Below, one piece after another: positions 22,554 to 32,138 of a DNA stretch of 64,000 nucleotides. The position numbers and the translations under genes are program-made. The notes beneath the pieces were generated by a model. That model worked only from the letters and a program-made list of their open reading frames with translations, did no database searches and was not told where the DNA came from. The stretch spans positions 1-64,000 of the forward strand of contig CADBUI010000002.1 of NCBI GenBank assembly GCA_902797855.1, read 5' to 3'. This DNA comes from an uncultured Erysipelotrichaceae bacterium (GTDB taxonomy: Bacteria > Bacillota_I > Bacilli_A > RFN20 > CAG-826). Numbering within the stretch: the first letter of the stretch is position 1; every line of letters starts with the position of its first letter.

Positions 22554-23441
22554 ATGAAACTTGCTAAATTAATACTCCTTCCACTTATTGCTATATCTTT
22601 ATCTAGCTGCGGAGAAGCAGTTAGAGAACTTTATCGTTCAGATGAATATATAACCTCTGATTTTAATAGTAACTATTACACTTCTTGGAACGGCGTTGAA
22701 TCTATCGTTCCTATTGAAGAGATTAATCATAACGTTAATCCAACAATTCACGATAAAAGAACCGCTAAAATAGATGGACTTAGAACTTGGTATAACGATG
22801 ATGGTGCAGTCGTTGGAGATCAATACGATTCTAAAGGCGCAATCTATAGTTGGCTAGATGATGATCCTGAAACAAAGAAAACAGTTCCAGTAGGATATGG
22901 TCCAAATAAATGCTTATCTAATATAGATAAATCTTTCTCATATGGTTATCTTTCTAAACTATATGACGGACGTGTTAGATGCGATGGATTTTTTGCAAAA
23001 TCGCGCGTTCAACTTAATAAAACTGGTTACGCGACATATTTCCCAAAAGCTCTTTCAACTTATAAATATTTCGCGTTCGCGCTTAGAGGTGGCACAACAT
23101 GTGAAAGATCGTTCTCAGTCATGCCAAAACTCGGCATTAAAGTATCTTTTTATGTCCATAATCCAATCGCAAACACATATAAGAAACATATTTTTAATAT
23201 GAATGATATCGAAGTTCAGACAAATGCTGGTGGTAACACCTCCCTCATCAGTTTTTACTTTGATAATGTTTTAGGCTCATCTTGGCAAAGTGAACTTAAA
23301 GACACAACGGCAATGTCATTTGAATATAGTGTTAAATCGATTCAATATGATGACATCACTGATGATATGAATGATAAAGTAAAACACCACTTTGCAGTGA
23401 TGCTTTACGAAGTAATGTTACCAGAATCAACTTGGTATTAA
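22554..23441 (+). CDS. Unknown lipoprotein
   Basis: A 295-residue protein with a lipoprotein signal: MKLAKLILLPLIAISL, then lipobox SSC with the lipidated cysteine at about residue 19. The rest is soluble, rich in aromatic residues, tyrosine and aspartate, and probably a beta-sandwich-like exported domain; I do not recognise a family. A strong GAGGAGG ribosome site lies within the end of the preceding gene, two bases upstream, so it is co-transcribed with the O-antigen-ligase-like gene. The last four bases overlap the convergent ATP-grasp gene. Confidence 0.7.
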   Translation: MKLAKLILLPLIAISLSSCGEAVRELYRSDEYITSDFNSNYYTSWNGVESIVPIEEINHNVNPTIHDKRTAKIDGLRTWYNDDGAVVGDQYDSKGAIYSWLDDDPETKKTVPVGYGPNKCLSNIDKSFSYGYLSKLYDGRVRCDGFFAKSRVQLNKTGYATYFPKALSTYKYFAFALRGGTTCERSFSVMPKLGIKVSFYVHNPIANTYKKHIFNMNDIEVQTNAGGNTSLISFYFDNVLGSSWQSELKDTTAMSFEYSVKSIQYDDITDDMNDKVKHHFAVMLYEVMLPESTWY

Positions 23442-24349
23442 TGCTTTAGATATTTTGAAATATCGAGCCATTCACCCATTTCAAAATCACATTTATCATC
23501 ATCTAAAATTAATGTGCCCTTTGCTGGGGTGAAAGTCATTTCACCAAAGTAGATTTTTCCATTAATGTTATATAAATCAACCCTCACAAATGGGAATTTT
23601 TTTGCTAGGTTCTCGGCTATTTTTACCATTTCATCCCAATTACTTGGGATAGGAACGCCATCTTCTTTTTTCTTCCAGCCATTAAACTGTGAACCATCGA
23701 ATTCTTTCCAATCAATGTAATAGTTATTGTATCGAATGTCTTGTCCTCTACCAGTTACTACATACATTGATCTAGCTACTCCGTTAAAGACATGAATTTT
23801 ATATTCAACTGGTAAAGAATCAATCTCACCAATATATTTTTCAACTATGATTCTTGGAGTGATACTTGAATAATGTTTCTCAAGTGTTTTATTACCATAA
23901 TTTGTCTTAAGCCATTTATTAAATTGTTTTCTAGCTTTTTTGATATCTAATTTTGATTTGTCTTTCACAATTAGATTGAATGCGCAAGCATGCGTGCACT
24001 TTAAGACAAAGCTATTTGGCAAAGCATCAAAATCAATATCATCAAATTTATCAAACACTCCAAAAGAAGGAATTAGTAAATCTTCATATCCGAGTTCTTT
24101 TAAATACTCTCTTGCCCCATCTCTAGATGCGCATTTACTCACCAAGTTATCCTTTGGATACACAAAGAGTCTAAGATATTGTAGTTTCTCTGTGTATCTA
24201 ATTGGATTTTTTAAATTGCACTTATGATGAGTGATGTATTTATATTGCTCTTTAACATAAAAGGCAGGAAAAAGTGTCCTAACTATTCCTCTAAATGGCA
24301 CAAGCAAGGCTCTTTTTAATTTATTTTCTTTTAAGTTTGGATTTGGCAT
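23438..24349 (-). CDS. TupA-like ATP-grasp protein
   Basis: A 303-residue protein with the pattern of the TupA-like ATP-grasp family: NPIRYTEKLQYLRL, DGAREYLKELGYEDLLIP, FVLKCTHACAFN, PRIIVEKYIG and YKIHVFNGVA, ending in the metal-binding EMTFTPAKG. The family is found in polysaccharide and teichuronopeptide loci, where it is thought to form amide bonds between acids on the glycan and amino groups. It is read leftward from a good promoter (24358-24386). Its neighbour is the polymerase/ligase-like gene. Confidence 0.85.
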   Translation of the reverse strand: MPNPNLKENKLKRALLVPFRGIVRTLFPAFYVKEQYKYITHHKCNLKNPIRYTEKLQYLRLFVYPKDNLVSKCASRDGAREYLKELGYEDLLIPSFGVFDKFDDIDFDALPNSFVLKCTHACAFNLIVKDKSKLDIKKARKQFNKWLKTNYGNKTLEKHYSSITPRIIVEKYIGEIDSLPVEYKIHVFNGVARSMYVVTGRGQDIRYNNYYIDWKEFDGSQFNGWKKKEDGVPIPSNWDEMVKIAENLAKKFPFVRVDLYNINGKIYFGEMTFTPAKGTLILDDDKCDFEMGEWLDISKYLKH

Positions 24350-24357
24350 GCAAGATT

Positions 24358-24386
24358 AGTATAGGTTAACGATTTCTTTTAATCAA
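24358..24386 (-). promoter_or_regulatory. Promoter of the TupA-like gene (leaderless start)
   Basis: On the minus strand: TTGATT (24386-24381), 17 bases, TATACT (24363-24358). The ATG at 24349 is eight bases past the -10, so transcription would begin at about the start codon itself. Confidence 0.65.
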
Positions 24387-24414
24387 ATGTGAAAAATATT
24401 ATTATATATTCGCT

Positions 24415-24795
24415 ATGAAAAAGGCATTAACAAAATGGTATTTATACCTAATCGGTTTGGGATTAGGAATCATTATTTCCTGTATTTCAATTATTCCACA
24501 CATTGTTGCAACCTATGTTCCAAATAGTGGAGTGGATTGGCCTTTTCAATTCATCGGTTATTGCTATTTCTTTTCAGCAGTAATTTGCTTTGGAATTGGG
24601 TTCATTTGGCAGGATATATATCGCGCTCACCATAGACACAAAACCAAGAACTGGAGTGACAAATTACCTGATCAAATCCTAGAAACTGCTTGGACAATAT
24701 TTATTCCATTTATCGTTGGTGCGCTCATCGCTCTCATTGCAGGTACTGTTCATTATTTAATGTATATAAATATACCGGCGAACCAACTATACTAA
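24415..24795 (+). CDS. Unknown small membrane protein
   Basis: A 126-residue protein with three hydrophobic segments (about 10-34, 45-65 and 90-115) and a charged loop rich in His, Arg and Lys between the second and third. I do not recognise a family. A TATTAT/TATATT-type -10 lies within about 12 bases of the ATG and no Shine-Dalgarno sequence is visible. A strong terminator follows, so the gene is monocistronic. Confidence 0.65.
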   Translation: MKKALTKWYLYLIGLGLGIIISCISIIPHIVATYVPNSGVDWPFQFIGYCYFFSAVICFGIGFIWQDIYRAHHRHKTKNWSDKLPDQILETAWTIFIPFIVGALIALIAGTVHYLMYINIPANQLY

Positions 24796-24811
24796 GAAAT
24801 AAATTAATTAA

Positions 24812-24838
24812 AGAACCACTTTAGTGGTTTCTTTTTTT
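24812..24838 (+). terminator. Strong intrinsic terminator before the opp operon
   Basis: AACCACT (24814-24820) pairs with AGTGGTT (24823-24829), followed by C and a seven-base T run. Confidence 0.75.
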
Positions 24839-24852
24839 ATAAAGTTAATGTA

Positions 24853-24894
24853 AGCACTTTTTAAGTTGTTTAATTATTTAAATAGTGCTATATT
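24853..24894 (+). promoter_or_regulatory. Promoter of the opp operon with flanking inverted repeat
   Basis: TTGTTT (24866-24871), 17 bases, TATATT (24889-24894). AGCACT (24853-24858) and AGTGCT (24884-24889) form an inverted repeat, one half upstream of the -35 and the other touching the -10, which could be an operator. The leader of about 37 bases carries a strong AAAGGAGGT site, unlike most first genes in this window. Confidence 0.55.
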
Positions 24895-24937
24895 ATACGC
24901 AATCTAAAAGATTGAAAGGAAAAAGGAGGTAAAAATT

Positions 24938-27403
24938 ATGAAAGTAAAAACAAACTTAGTTACTTCACTTGTAGCTCTCTCCGCTTTGCTTTTAACAGGT
25001 TGTCCTCATACTCAAGAAGAGGAATACCGTGTTACTGGCGATTACTTAACTGGTAAGCTCGCCAAAAGAGATTACAAAGCATATCTTGGTAGTGCACCTA
25101 CTACTCTTGATGCCACAAAATCTCAAAGCGCTGAGAACATTTCTCACTTAGCAAACTTCGAAGATTGCTTAGTTATGAATGATAGCTATGGAGTCCTTAG
25201 GAGATCCTTAGCGGCTACTGCTACTAGAGATGCTAGTAAACAAGTATTCACCTTCACTATTAAAGAAGGAATTCCTTGGATGACTGCTGATGGTAGCCAA
25301 TATGTGTATAGAAACACTCCTCAATTTGTTAAAGCTGAAGACTTCGTTACAACTGCTAAACAAGTCCTTAACTATAACAACAACTCTGAGATTTACTACA
25401 TGTATACTCTCTTCATCAATAACGCTTGGGAATACTATTGCTACACAATGATGGCAAAACGTATTGCTGACCAATATGTTGATGAAAAAGGCTTCCATTA
25501 TGACACATTACAAAATAATATGGATGCCCAAGCTACTAAGTTAACTGAACTCGTTAGAGAACTTTCTAACCAAGATCCAGATACTGAAATTACCGGTTCT
25601 GTCATTGGCGATATTAAGGACTTTAAGAGAGTTGGTGTTTCCGCTAAAAATGGTGTGCTTACATACACACTTAACCAACCAGCGGACTTCTTCCCAACAA
25701 TGTTAACTTACACTCCATACACCCCAATTAACTCACACTTCTTAGCAGCTCACAAAAATGACTACGGAACCAAGAAAGATACAATTCTTTACTGCGGACC
25801 ATTCATTCTTGATGAATTATCAAGCGAAACTGTGAGATATAAAAAGAATGAACAATATTGGGATAAAGATTCAGTTCATATTGACACTGTCGAATATCAA
25901 ATCGCAGACAGCTCCCTTGGATATGCTGATATGCGTACTTCATTCGACCAAGGTAAAGTCGACGGATTCTCATTATCCATCGAAGATGAAACTGGATGGA
26001 ATATGTACATTAAAGGACCAGATGGTACTGGTACAATCCAAAACCCAGCTAGTGACCTTGTTAATAGTAGAGAATTAGATGACGTTGATTACACATATCA
26101 CATGATTCTTAACACAAACCGTTCTACTGACGAATCTTCATATAGCAACTCACCATTCTATATTGCTATGAGAAATGCCAAGCATTGGGATGATGCTGAT
26201 ATCCAAGCTGATATTCTTAACTCAAACAAAGCATTCAAGCTTAGAGAAGTTCGTAAGATGATTCTCGATGGTATCAACCTCGAAATCTATAACGAAAACT
26301 ATCACGCTCCAGAACGTGATCAATACCAAATCAACACATTCACTCCACGTGGATATGTCTTCGATGGTGCTGGTGTTGACTATATTGATTACTACTATTC
26401 CTACTATGCAGTTCAAAAAGGATTAGTTTCACCAAGTGCAACTGAAGCAGAAAAAGTTGCTGCTGGTAAAGAAGCTGTTGGACCACAACAAATCAAAGGT
26501 GTCCAACTCACACAAGACGCAGAAACAATTGCTAAATATCCATGGTTAGACTTAGCCAAAAATAGAGATAGAGCAAAAGCTGCTGTTGATCTATACAACG
26601 CTGCTAATCCAGGAAATCAAATTGCAAAACCAGTCAACATTGAATATATCGGTGTTGGTGCTCTTAACTCCAAATCAGACACAAATGAAAAAGCTGTTGT
26701 CCAATCTTGGAACGAAAGAGCAAATGGATGTGCTATTGACCCAGGTCGTGCTGCTCAAGTTGGTTTACCAACATGTCAAGAAGCATTCGGCACAACTGAT
26801 TACCCATACTTCTATATGAGACTTTCTCAACCAGGTTCACAAGATAAGTTACAAACTATTGTTGAAAACGGTCGTTGCTCAATTTACACCGGTTGGGGAT
26901 GGATTGGTGACTACGCTGACCCATTAACCTATGTTCACTGCTATGTTACAAACGGTGAAATGTCTAAGATGAGTGGTAACAATACACTCGACTTAGATAA
27001 CTGGCGTTTAAATGATGAAGGTACAGTCATCACTAAAGATGCGGAGAAGTTATTCGAACAATATAACTTAGATGTCATTGCTGCAAACAATCAACGTGAT
27101 TCCCTTACAGCTAGATATCAAGAATTCGCAAAAGTCGAATACAAATTGCTCAACGATCTATACGTCATGAAACCACTTGCTATGCATACCCAAGGTTGGG
27201 CTGCATCAGTTTCAAGAGCTGCTGGATATGAAAACCCACAAGCTCACTACGGTTTAGCTGATAACATTCTTAAAGGAATGTGGGTACTTGTCGATGTTCC
27301 AACAGGTGCGGAACGTAAACAATGCCGTGATCTTCAAAACCAAAGAAAAGCCGAAGCAATGGCTGCTGTTGGTGGTAATGCCATCAATGGTGCATTCATG
27401 TAA
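24938..27403 (+). CDS. oppA: Oligopeptide ABC transporter substrate-binding lipoprotein (OppA-like, enlarged)
   Basis: An 821-residue lipoprotein: lipobox LTGC near residue 22, then an SBP_bac_5 (family 5) domain. Recognisable parts are the N-terminal LGSAPTTLDATKSQSAEN, the FxLxEGIPW segment (FTIKEGIPWMTADG) and YCGPFILDE...RYKKNEQYW. OppA proteins are normally about 520-600 residues; the extra length lies mainly in the second half. It captures peptides outside the membrane and delivers them to OppBC. It is the first gene of oppABCDF and is followed by a stable intercistronic hairpin. Confidence 0.9.
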   Translation: MKVKTNLVTSLVALSALLLTGCPHTQEEEYRVTGDYLTGKLAKRDYKAYLGSAPTTLDATKSQSAENISHLANFEDCLVMNDSYGVLRRSLAATATRDASKQVFTFTIKEGIPWMTADGSQYVYRNTPQFVKAEDFVTTAKQVLNYNNNSEIYYMYTLFINNAWEYYCYTMMAKRIADQYVDEKGFHYDTLQNNMDAQATKLTELVRELSNQDPDTEITGSVIGDIKDFKRVGVSAKNGVLTYTLNQPADFFPTMLTYTPYTPINSHFLAAHKNDYGTKKDTILYCGPFILDELSSETVRYKKNEQYWDKDSVHIDTVEYQIADSSLGYADMRTSFDQGKVDGFSLSIEDETGWNMYIKGPDGTGTIQNPASDLVNSRELDDVDYTYHMILNTNRSTDESSYSNSPFYIAMRNAKHWDDADIQADILNSNKAFKLREVRKMILDGINLEIYNENYHAPERDQYQINTFTPRGYVFDGAGVDYIDYYYSYYAVQKGLVSPSATEAEKVAAGKEAVGPQQIKGVQLTQDAETIAKYPWLDLAKNRDRAKAAVDLYNAANPGNQIAKPVNIEYIGVGALNSKSDTNEKAVVQSWNERANGCAIDPGRAAQVGLPTCQEAFGTTDYPYFYMRLSQPGSQDKLQTIVENGRCSIYTGWGWIGDYADPLTYVHCYVTNGEMSKMSGNNTLDLDNWRLNDEGTVITKDAEKLFEQYNLDVIAANNQRDSLTARYQEFAKVEYKLLNDLYVMKPLAMHTQGWAASVSRAAGYENPQAHYGLADNILKGMWVLVDVPTGAERKQCRDLQNQRKAEAMAAVGGNAINGAFM

Positions 27404-27425
27404 GATATAATCTTATAAACAACTT

Positions 27426-27459
27426 AATTCAGGGTCGAAGACTAACTCGGCCCTGAATT
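27426..27459 (+). other. Long intercistronic stem-loop between oppA and oppB
   Basis: AATTCAGGGTCGA (27426-27438) pairs with TCGGCCCTGAATT (27447-27459): 13 pairs with one T-G wobble and an eight-base loop. No T run follows, so it is not a standard terminator. In other transport operons such hairpins protect the upstream binding-protein message from 3' exonucleases, raising its level over the permease message. Confidence 0.7.
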
Positions 27460-27484
27460 TACCTTATTTGAAAGGAGATAATTA

Positions 27485-28690
27485 ATGGCTACTTATATTA
27501 TTGGATATACCTTAATCGCCCTCGTTGTGATTTTTGTTATATTCGTCGAATTAGTAAGCCATAAAGTCATCTTCACTAAGTCGCCTAAGATTCAGATGAT
27601 ATTTGGTCACCCTCTTCTACGTTATTCAATCCGTAGATTTGGTAGTGCCATCATATCTATTTTGCTTGCCATTACGGCAACTTTCTTTTTAATTAGATTC
27701 AAAGTTGACGCTAATGGTGGTGAAAGTTTCTGTTCGACAATTGTGTCTACTTGGGACAAACTTAAAAACCAACCTGCTATTCGTCTTGATCTATGTAACA
27801 AGATGAAAGCAAACCTTGGTTTAACTGATAACTGGTTCAAGGATTTATTCACTTATTTCTATAACATCCTTCCATTCCCAAAGACAATTTGTCTTTCTTA
27901 CTTTGATGTCGACACAAATGCGATGTCATTCTCCGATTGCCGTAACACTATTATGTATTTAGGTCGCGCATTCTTCGTTGCAGGTAGCAATGGTGAATAC
28001 GTTACCGATTTACTATTTAGCAAGATGGGAATTTCATTCCAAGTCGGCATTATCGGGTCACTTATTGAAGTTGGACTTGGTTACCCAATGGGTATCCTTA
28101 TGGCCAGACACAAAGATGGCGTCTTTGATAGAATTGGTAACGCATATATCATTTCCATCGATGCTATCCCGGGCGTTGCATATTATTACATTTGGATGAT
28201 TTTACTATGTACGCTTATAGGTTTACCAAGCTCTTACGTTTCTAACCCGGCTGATCCAATGCACTTTGTATCAATCCTCCCAGCTGCCTTAACCATGGGC
28301 TTTACTGGAATGGCGGGTATCGCACTTTGGGTTAGACGTTATATGCTTGATGAATTTAACTCTGATTACGTTAAATTTGCTAGGGCAAAAGGTCTTTCAG
28401 AAAGAAGAATTCTTGGCGTTCACGTTTTAAGAAATGCGATCGTTCCTTTAGTACGTTCTATTCCTGCTGCTATTTTAGGAGCACTTCTTGGAACATTCTT
28501 CCTTGAAAAGATTTATGGAATTCCAGGTATTGGTATTCTTGCCTATCAAGTTGAAACCGCAAGTAAACTTGACGTTTACGTTTTACAAGGAATCATCATT
28601 ATTTCAGCATTAATCAGTGTTGTTAGCTATTTACTTGGTGATATTGTCACTGCAATTATCGATCCACGTATTAGCTTTAGTGATGATTAG
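27485..28690 (+). CDS. oppB: Oligopeptide ABC transporter permease OppB
   Basis: A 401-residue permease with the binding-protein-dependent transport signature (EAA loop) ARAKGLSERRILGVHVLRNA, which contacts the ATPase, and the typical GTFFLEKIYGIPGIG. An additional N-terminal helix and an extracytoplasmic loop of about 110 residues with four cysteines make it larger than the normal 305-320 residues. GAAAGGAGA precedes the ATG. The cysteine-bearing loop may dock the enlarged OppA; that is inference. Confidence 0.92.
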   Translation: MATYIIGYTLIALVVIFVIFVELVSHKVIFTKSPKIQMIFGHPLLRYSIRRFGSAIISILLAITATFFLIRFKVDANGGESFCSTIVSTWDKLKNQPAIRLDLCNKMKANLGLTDNWFKDLFTYFYNILPFPKTICLSYFDVDTNAMSFSDCRNTIMYLGRAFFVAGSNGEYVTDLLFSKMGISFQVGIIGSLIEVGLGYPMGILMARHKDGVFDRIGNAYIISIDAIPGVAYYYIWMILLCTLIGLPSSYVSNPADPMHFVSILPAALTMGFTGMAGIALWVRRYMLDEFNSDYVKFARAKGLSERRILGVHVLRNAIVPLVRSIPAAILGALLGTFFLEKIYGIPGIGILAYQVETASKLDVYVLQGIIIISALISVVSYLLGDIVTAIIDPRISFSDD

Positions 28691-28704
28691 AAAGGAGTGA
28701 GATT

Positions 28705-29712
28705 ATGTTAGAGACAAACAATATTAAAAATATTGATTCAACTGTCTACCATAACGTTGAAGACCTCTTCACAGTTGTGGGTGCATCAGATGAAGAAATC
28801 GAAAAACTTAATGCCGCTCCTTATTCATATTGGAGAGAGACATTAAAACAACTCTTCAAACGTCCATTAACAATTATTTGTCTGGCGATGATTGTTATTT
28901 TGATTTTCTTCACAATCTTTGGACCAATGATGACCAATTACTCAATGATTACTGATGAGGCAAAAGGTCTTGTGAAGAGCGAATTTGAACCAAACCTTCC
29001 TTGGAGTGCAGAACACTTCTTTGGCACTGGTGGTACATTATCTAACTCTTATTTTGATAAAGTTGACTTATGGACCGCCGTTTGGGTTGGTACAAGATTA
29101 TCTTTGTTGCTCGGAACCGTTGTTGCACTTATTGATACCATTTTAGGTATTTTGATGGGTTCTATTTGGGGTTATTTCCGCAAATTAGACCCAATTATGA
29201 TTGAATTCCGTAACTTTGTTAATAACGTTCCTAGCATCTTACTATATTTCCTACTTATGCAATTCCTTAACCCATCATTCTGGACTATTGTATTAGTCTT
29301 ATGTATGTTTGGTTGGCTTGGACTAGCAGGATTTATTCGTAACCAAATTATTATTATTCGTAATCGTGAATATAACGTTGCTTCTTTGACTTTAGGAAGC
29401 TCACCACGTGCCATGATTACCCATAACTTATTACCATACTTAGTTTCAGTTATCGTGACTGTTGTTTCGACTGCTATTCCAGCAGCGATTAGCTCTGAAG
29501 TTGGTCTTGCCTTCTTCGGCTTATCATTCTCACCAAGCAATGGTGACATTACTCTTGGACAACTTTTAACAGCAGTTACATCTGCAGGTGAATGGATTGA
29601 CCATCCAAACTTACTTGTCGTTCCACTCATCGTAATGGTACCTCTTACTATTTCTTTCTATATAGTAGGTCTTACTTTAGCGGACGCGACTGATCCTAAG
29701 AACCATAGATAG
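28705..29712 (+). CDS. oppC: Oligopeptide ABC transporter permease OppC
   Basis: A 335-residue permease partner of OppB, with an N-terminal OppC-type domain (YWRETLKQLFKRPLTIICLAMI), the FGTGG loop and the EAA motif NVASLTLGSSPRAMITHNLLP. The C-terminal LADATDPKNHR is typical. Length fits the family (about 300-340). GAAAGGAGTGAG precedes the ATG, and the gene lies 14 bases after oppB. Confidence 0.93.
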   Translation: MLETNNIKNIDSTVYHNVEDLFTVVGASDEEIEKLNAAPYSYWRETLKQLFKRPLTIICLAMIVILIFFTIFGPMMTNYSMITDEAKGLVKSEFEPNLPWSAEHFFGTGGTLSNSYFDKVDLWTAVWVGTRLSLLLGTVVALIDTILGILMGSIWGYFRKLDPIMIEFRNFVNNVPSILLYFLLMQFLNPSFWTIVLVLCMFGWLGLAGFIRNQIIIIRNREYNVASLTLGSSPRAMITHNLLPYLVSVIVTVVSTAIPAAISSEVGLAFFGLSFSPSNGDITLGQLLTAVTSAGEWIDHPNLLVVPLIVMVPLTISFYIVGLTLADATDPKNHR

Positions 29713-29728
29713 AAAGGAGAAGCACATA

Positions 29729-31027
29729 ATGGAAGAGAAAAAGAAAATTCTTGAAGTTAAAAACCTATGTGTCGGATTCCTTTCACATGGTAAAAAGATG
29801 AATGTTATCCGCAATATTTCCCTTGATGTATATAAAGGTGAAACATTCGCGATTGTCGGTGAATCTGGTTCAGGTAAATCAGTTTTTACAAAAACATTCA
29901 CAGGCATGCTTGATTCTAACGGATTTATTTCCGATGGAACAATCATGTACCACGGACAAGATTTAGCAAAACTAAAAACAATGAAGGATTGGATGGGAAT
30001 TCGTGGAAGAAAGATCGCTACTATCTTCCAAGACCCAATGACTTCACTTAACCCACTTCTCACAATTGGTTATCAAATTGAAGAAGTGTTAATGGTTCAC
30101 TCAAAACCAACTAAAGAAGAACTTGATGCTTATAAAGCGTTAAGCGATAAAGAAAAAGCAGAATTATCCGCTAACAAACCTTCTTTAGAAGAACTTGAGG
30201 AAAAATATTATAAACAAGAAATTAAATATCTTTACGAAGGTAAAGCTAATTTCATTCAAAAATTACTCGCTAAACGAAGTGCAAAACGTCGTGCAAAACT
30301 TACCAAGAGTGGAAAACCTCATGGTATGTTACGTAGAGAAGCAACTGTTGAAGCAATTAAACTTTTAACTAAAGTTAGAATTCCTCAACCTGCTCAACGT
30401 GTCAAAGATTACCCATTCCAATATAGTGGTGGTATGAGACAAAGAGTCGTTATCGCTATCGCTTTAGCATGCCGTCCAGAAATTCTTATCTGTGATGAAC
30501 CTACAACCGCTCTTGACGTTACAGTTCAATCTCAAATCCTTGAACTTATTAAAGAACTTCAAAGAGAGTATAAATGGACTACTATCTTCATTACCCACGA
30601 CTTAGGTGTCGTTGCTAATGTTGCAGATAGAATCGCTGTTATGTATGGTGGTCAAATTGTTGAATATGGTACAGCAGAAGATATCTTCTATGAACCAGCT
30701 CACCCATATACCTGGGCGCTTCTTTCCTCGCTTCCACAACTTGGAACAAAAGAAGAACCACTTGTCTATATCAAAGGTAATCCACCAGCATTCACAAGCG
30801 AAATTATTGGAGATGCATTCGCTATTCGTAATGAATATGCAATGAAGATTGACTATGTCATGGATCCACCAATGTTTAAGATTAGTGATACTCACTATGC
30901 TAAAACATGGCTCCTTGATAAAAATGCTCCAAAAGTTAAAAAGCCAGCTATCATCGAAAACTTAAGAGAAAGGATGAAAGCTGCCGCTAAAGAACTTCAA
31001 AGAGAGGAGGCAGTCTTTAATGAATAA
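29729..31027 (+). CDS. oppD: Oligopeptide ABC transporter ATPase OppD with an internal insertion
   Basis: A 432-residue ABC ATPase. Walker A is GESGSGKS, the Q-loop is FQDPMTSLNP, the signature is YSGGMRQRV and Walker B is ILICDEPTTALDV. Between the Q-loop and the signature lies an insertion of about 80 residues (about 125-205), rich in lysine and glutamate and probably coiled coil (KALSDKEKAELSAN...). The usual C-terminal cysteine cluster of OppD is not visible. It couples ATP hydrolysis to peptide import. The last eight bases overlap oppF. Confidence 0.92.
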   Translation: MEEKKKILEVKNLCVGFLSHGKKMNVIRNISLDVYKGETFAIVGESGSGKSVFTKTFTGMLDSNGFISDGTIMYHGQDLAKLKTMKDWMGIRGRKIATIFQDPMTSLNPLLTIGYQIEEVLMVHSKPTKEELDAYKALSDKEKAELSANKPSLEELEEKYYKQEIKYLYEGKANFIQKLLAKRSAKRRAKLTKSGKPHGMLRREATVEAIKLLTKVRIPQPAQRVKDYPFQYSGGMRQRVVIAIALACRPEILICDEPTTALDVTVQSQILELIKELQREYKWTTIFITHDLGVVANVADRIAVMYGGQIVEYGTAEDIFYEPAHPYTWALLSSLPQLGTKEEPLVYIKGNPPAFTSEIIGDAFAIRNEYAMKIDYVMDPPMFKISDTHYAKTWLLDKNAPKVKKPAIIENLRERMKAAAKELQREEAVFNE

Positions 31028-32138
31028 AGAAGAAACTATGGTTAGTGAAGTTTCAGAAGTTAAAGAAGATAGACTTTATATCGAAGCTGAACCAATCTAT
31101 CGTCCAGAAAACGCCTCCCGTAACAACAAGAAGGGTTCTAAACTCAAAGAACACGATGGTACCTCACTTAGTACTATTAAAGGTGATAAAGAAAACATCG
31201 TAACCCTTTCCCATGTTGATATTGGTTTTAAACTTGGCACTGATTTACGTGTTGTAGTTAAAGATTTTAACCTCGCTATTAAACGAGGTGAAATTTTTGG
31301 TTTAGTTGGTGAATCCGGTTCAGGTAAAACCACAGTTGGACGTTCTATTATGAGAATTATTCCAATCTTAGATGGTGAAATCCGTTATAATGGTCACCTC
31401 ATCAGTGGTAATATCGGATCCAAACGCGCTAAAGAACTTAAAACCAAGATTCAAATGATTTTCCAAGACCCAAGTGCTTCGCTTAATGATAGAGCTAACG
31501 TTGACTATATCGTTAGTGAAGGCTTAAGAGCGTTCCATTTATATAAATCAGAAGAAGAACGCCTTGAGAAAGTCGAAAACATCATGAAACGTGTTGGACT
31601 CCGTCCAGAACATTTAAAACGTTATCCACACGAATTTAGTGGTGGTCAAAGACAACGTATTGGAATCGCTAGATGCATGGTAGTTAATCCAGAAGTCGTC
31701 ATCGCCGATGAACCTATCTCCGCCCTTGACGTTTCTATCCGTGCTCAAGTACTTAACTTAATTAAAGAATTCCAAAAAGAAAACAATATGACAGTTATCT
31801 TTATCGCGCACGATTTAAGTGTCGTTAAATATATCTCTGATCGTATTGGTGTTATCTATGGTGGACGTCTTGTTGAACTTGCAAGTGCGAATAGACTATT
31901 TGAAATGCCACTTCATCCATATACAAGAAGTTTGCTTTCAGCAGTCCCTATTCCAGATCCACAAGTCGAAAGATATAAAAAGGTCGTTACTTATGATCCA
32001 ATGCAACACCATTATAGATGGGATGATGTACCTGATTTTTATGAAGTTGAACCAGGACACTATGTACGTTGTAACCACGCTGAACTAAAAAAATACAAAG
32101 AAATTATTTCTAAAGAAAAGAAGGGAGGCAAAAAATAA
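31020..32138 (+). CDS. oppF: Oligopeptide ABC transporter ATPase OppF
   Basis: A 372-residue ABC ATPase: Walker A GESGSGKTT, Q-loop FQDPSASLND, signature FSGGQRQRI, Walker B VVIADEPISALDV and the H-loop FIAHDLSV. A charged N-terminal extension of about 65 residues precedes the ABC core. The C-terminal part has the oligopeptide-transporter tail ending EVEPGHYVRCNHAE. It overlaps oppD (ATG inside the oppD end) and its own stop overlaps the next start by one base (TAATG). Confidence 0.92.
   Translation: MNKEETMVSEVSEVKEDRLYIEAEPIYRPENASRNNKKGSKLKEHDGTSLSTIKGDKENIVTLSHVDIGFKLGTDLRVVVKDFNLAIKRGEIFGLVGESGSGKTTVGRSIMRIIPILDGEIRYNGHLISGNIGSKRAKELKTKIQMIFQDPSASLNDRANVDYIVSEGLRAFHLYKSEEERLEKVENIMKRVGLRPEHLKRYPHEFSGGQRQRIGIARCMVVNPEVVIADEPISALDVSIRAQVLNLIKEFQKENNMTVIFIAHDLSVVKYISDRIGVIYGGRLVELASANRLFEMPLHPYTRSLLSAVPIPDPQVERYKKVVTYDPMQHHYRWDDVPDFYEVEPGHYVRCNHAELKKYKEIISKEKKGGKK

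Noticed and set aside
29172-29630. A 152-codon open frame antisense to oppC.
   Set aside because: It lies entirely within a well-supported gene, has no ribosome site and its composition is that of a shadow frame.
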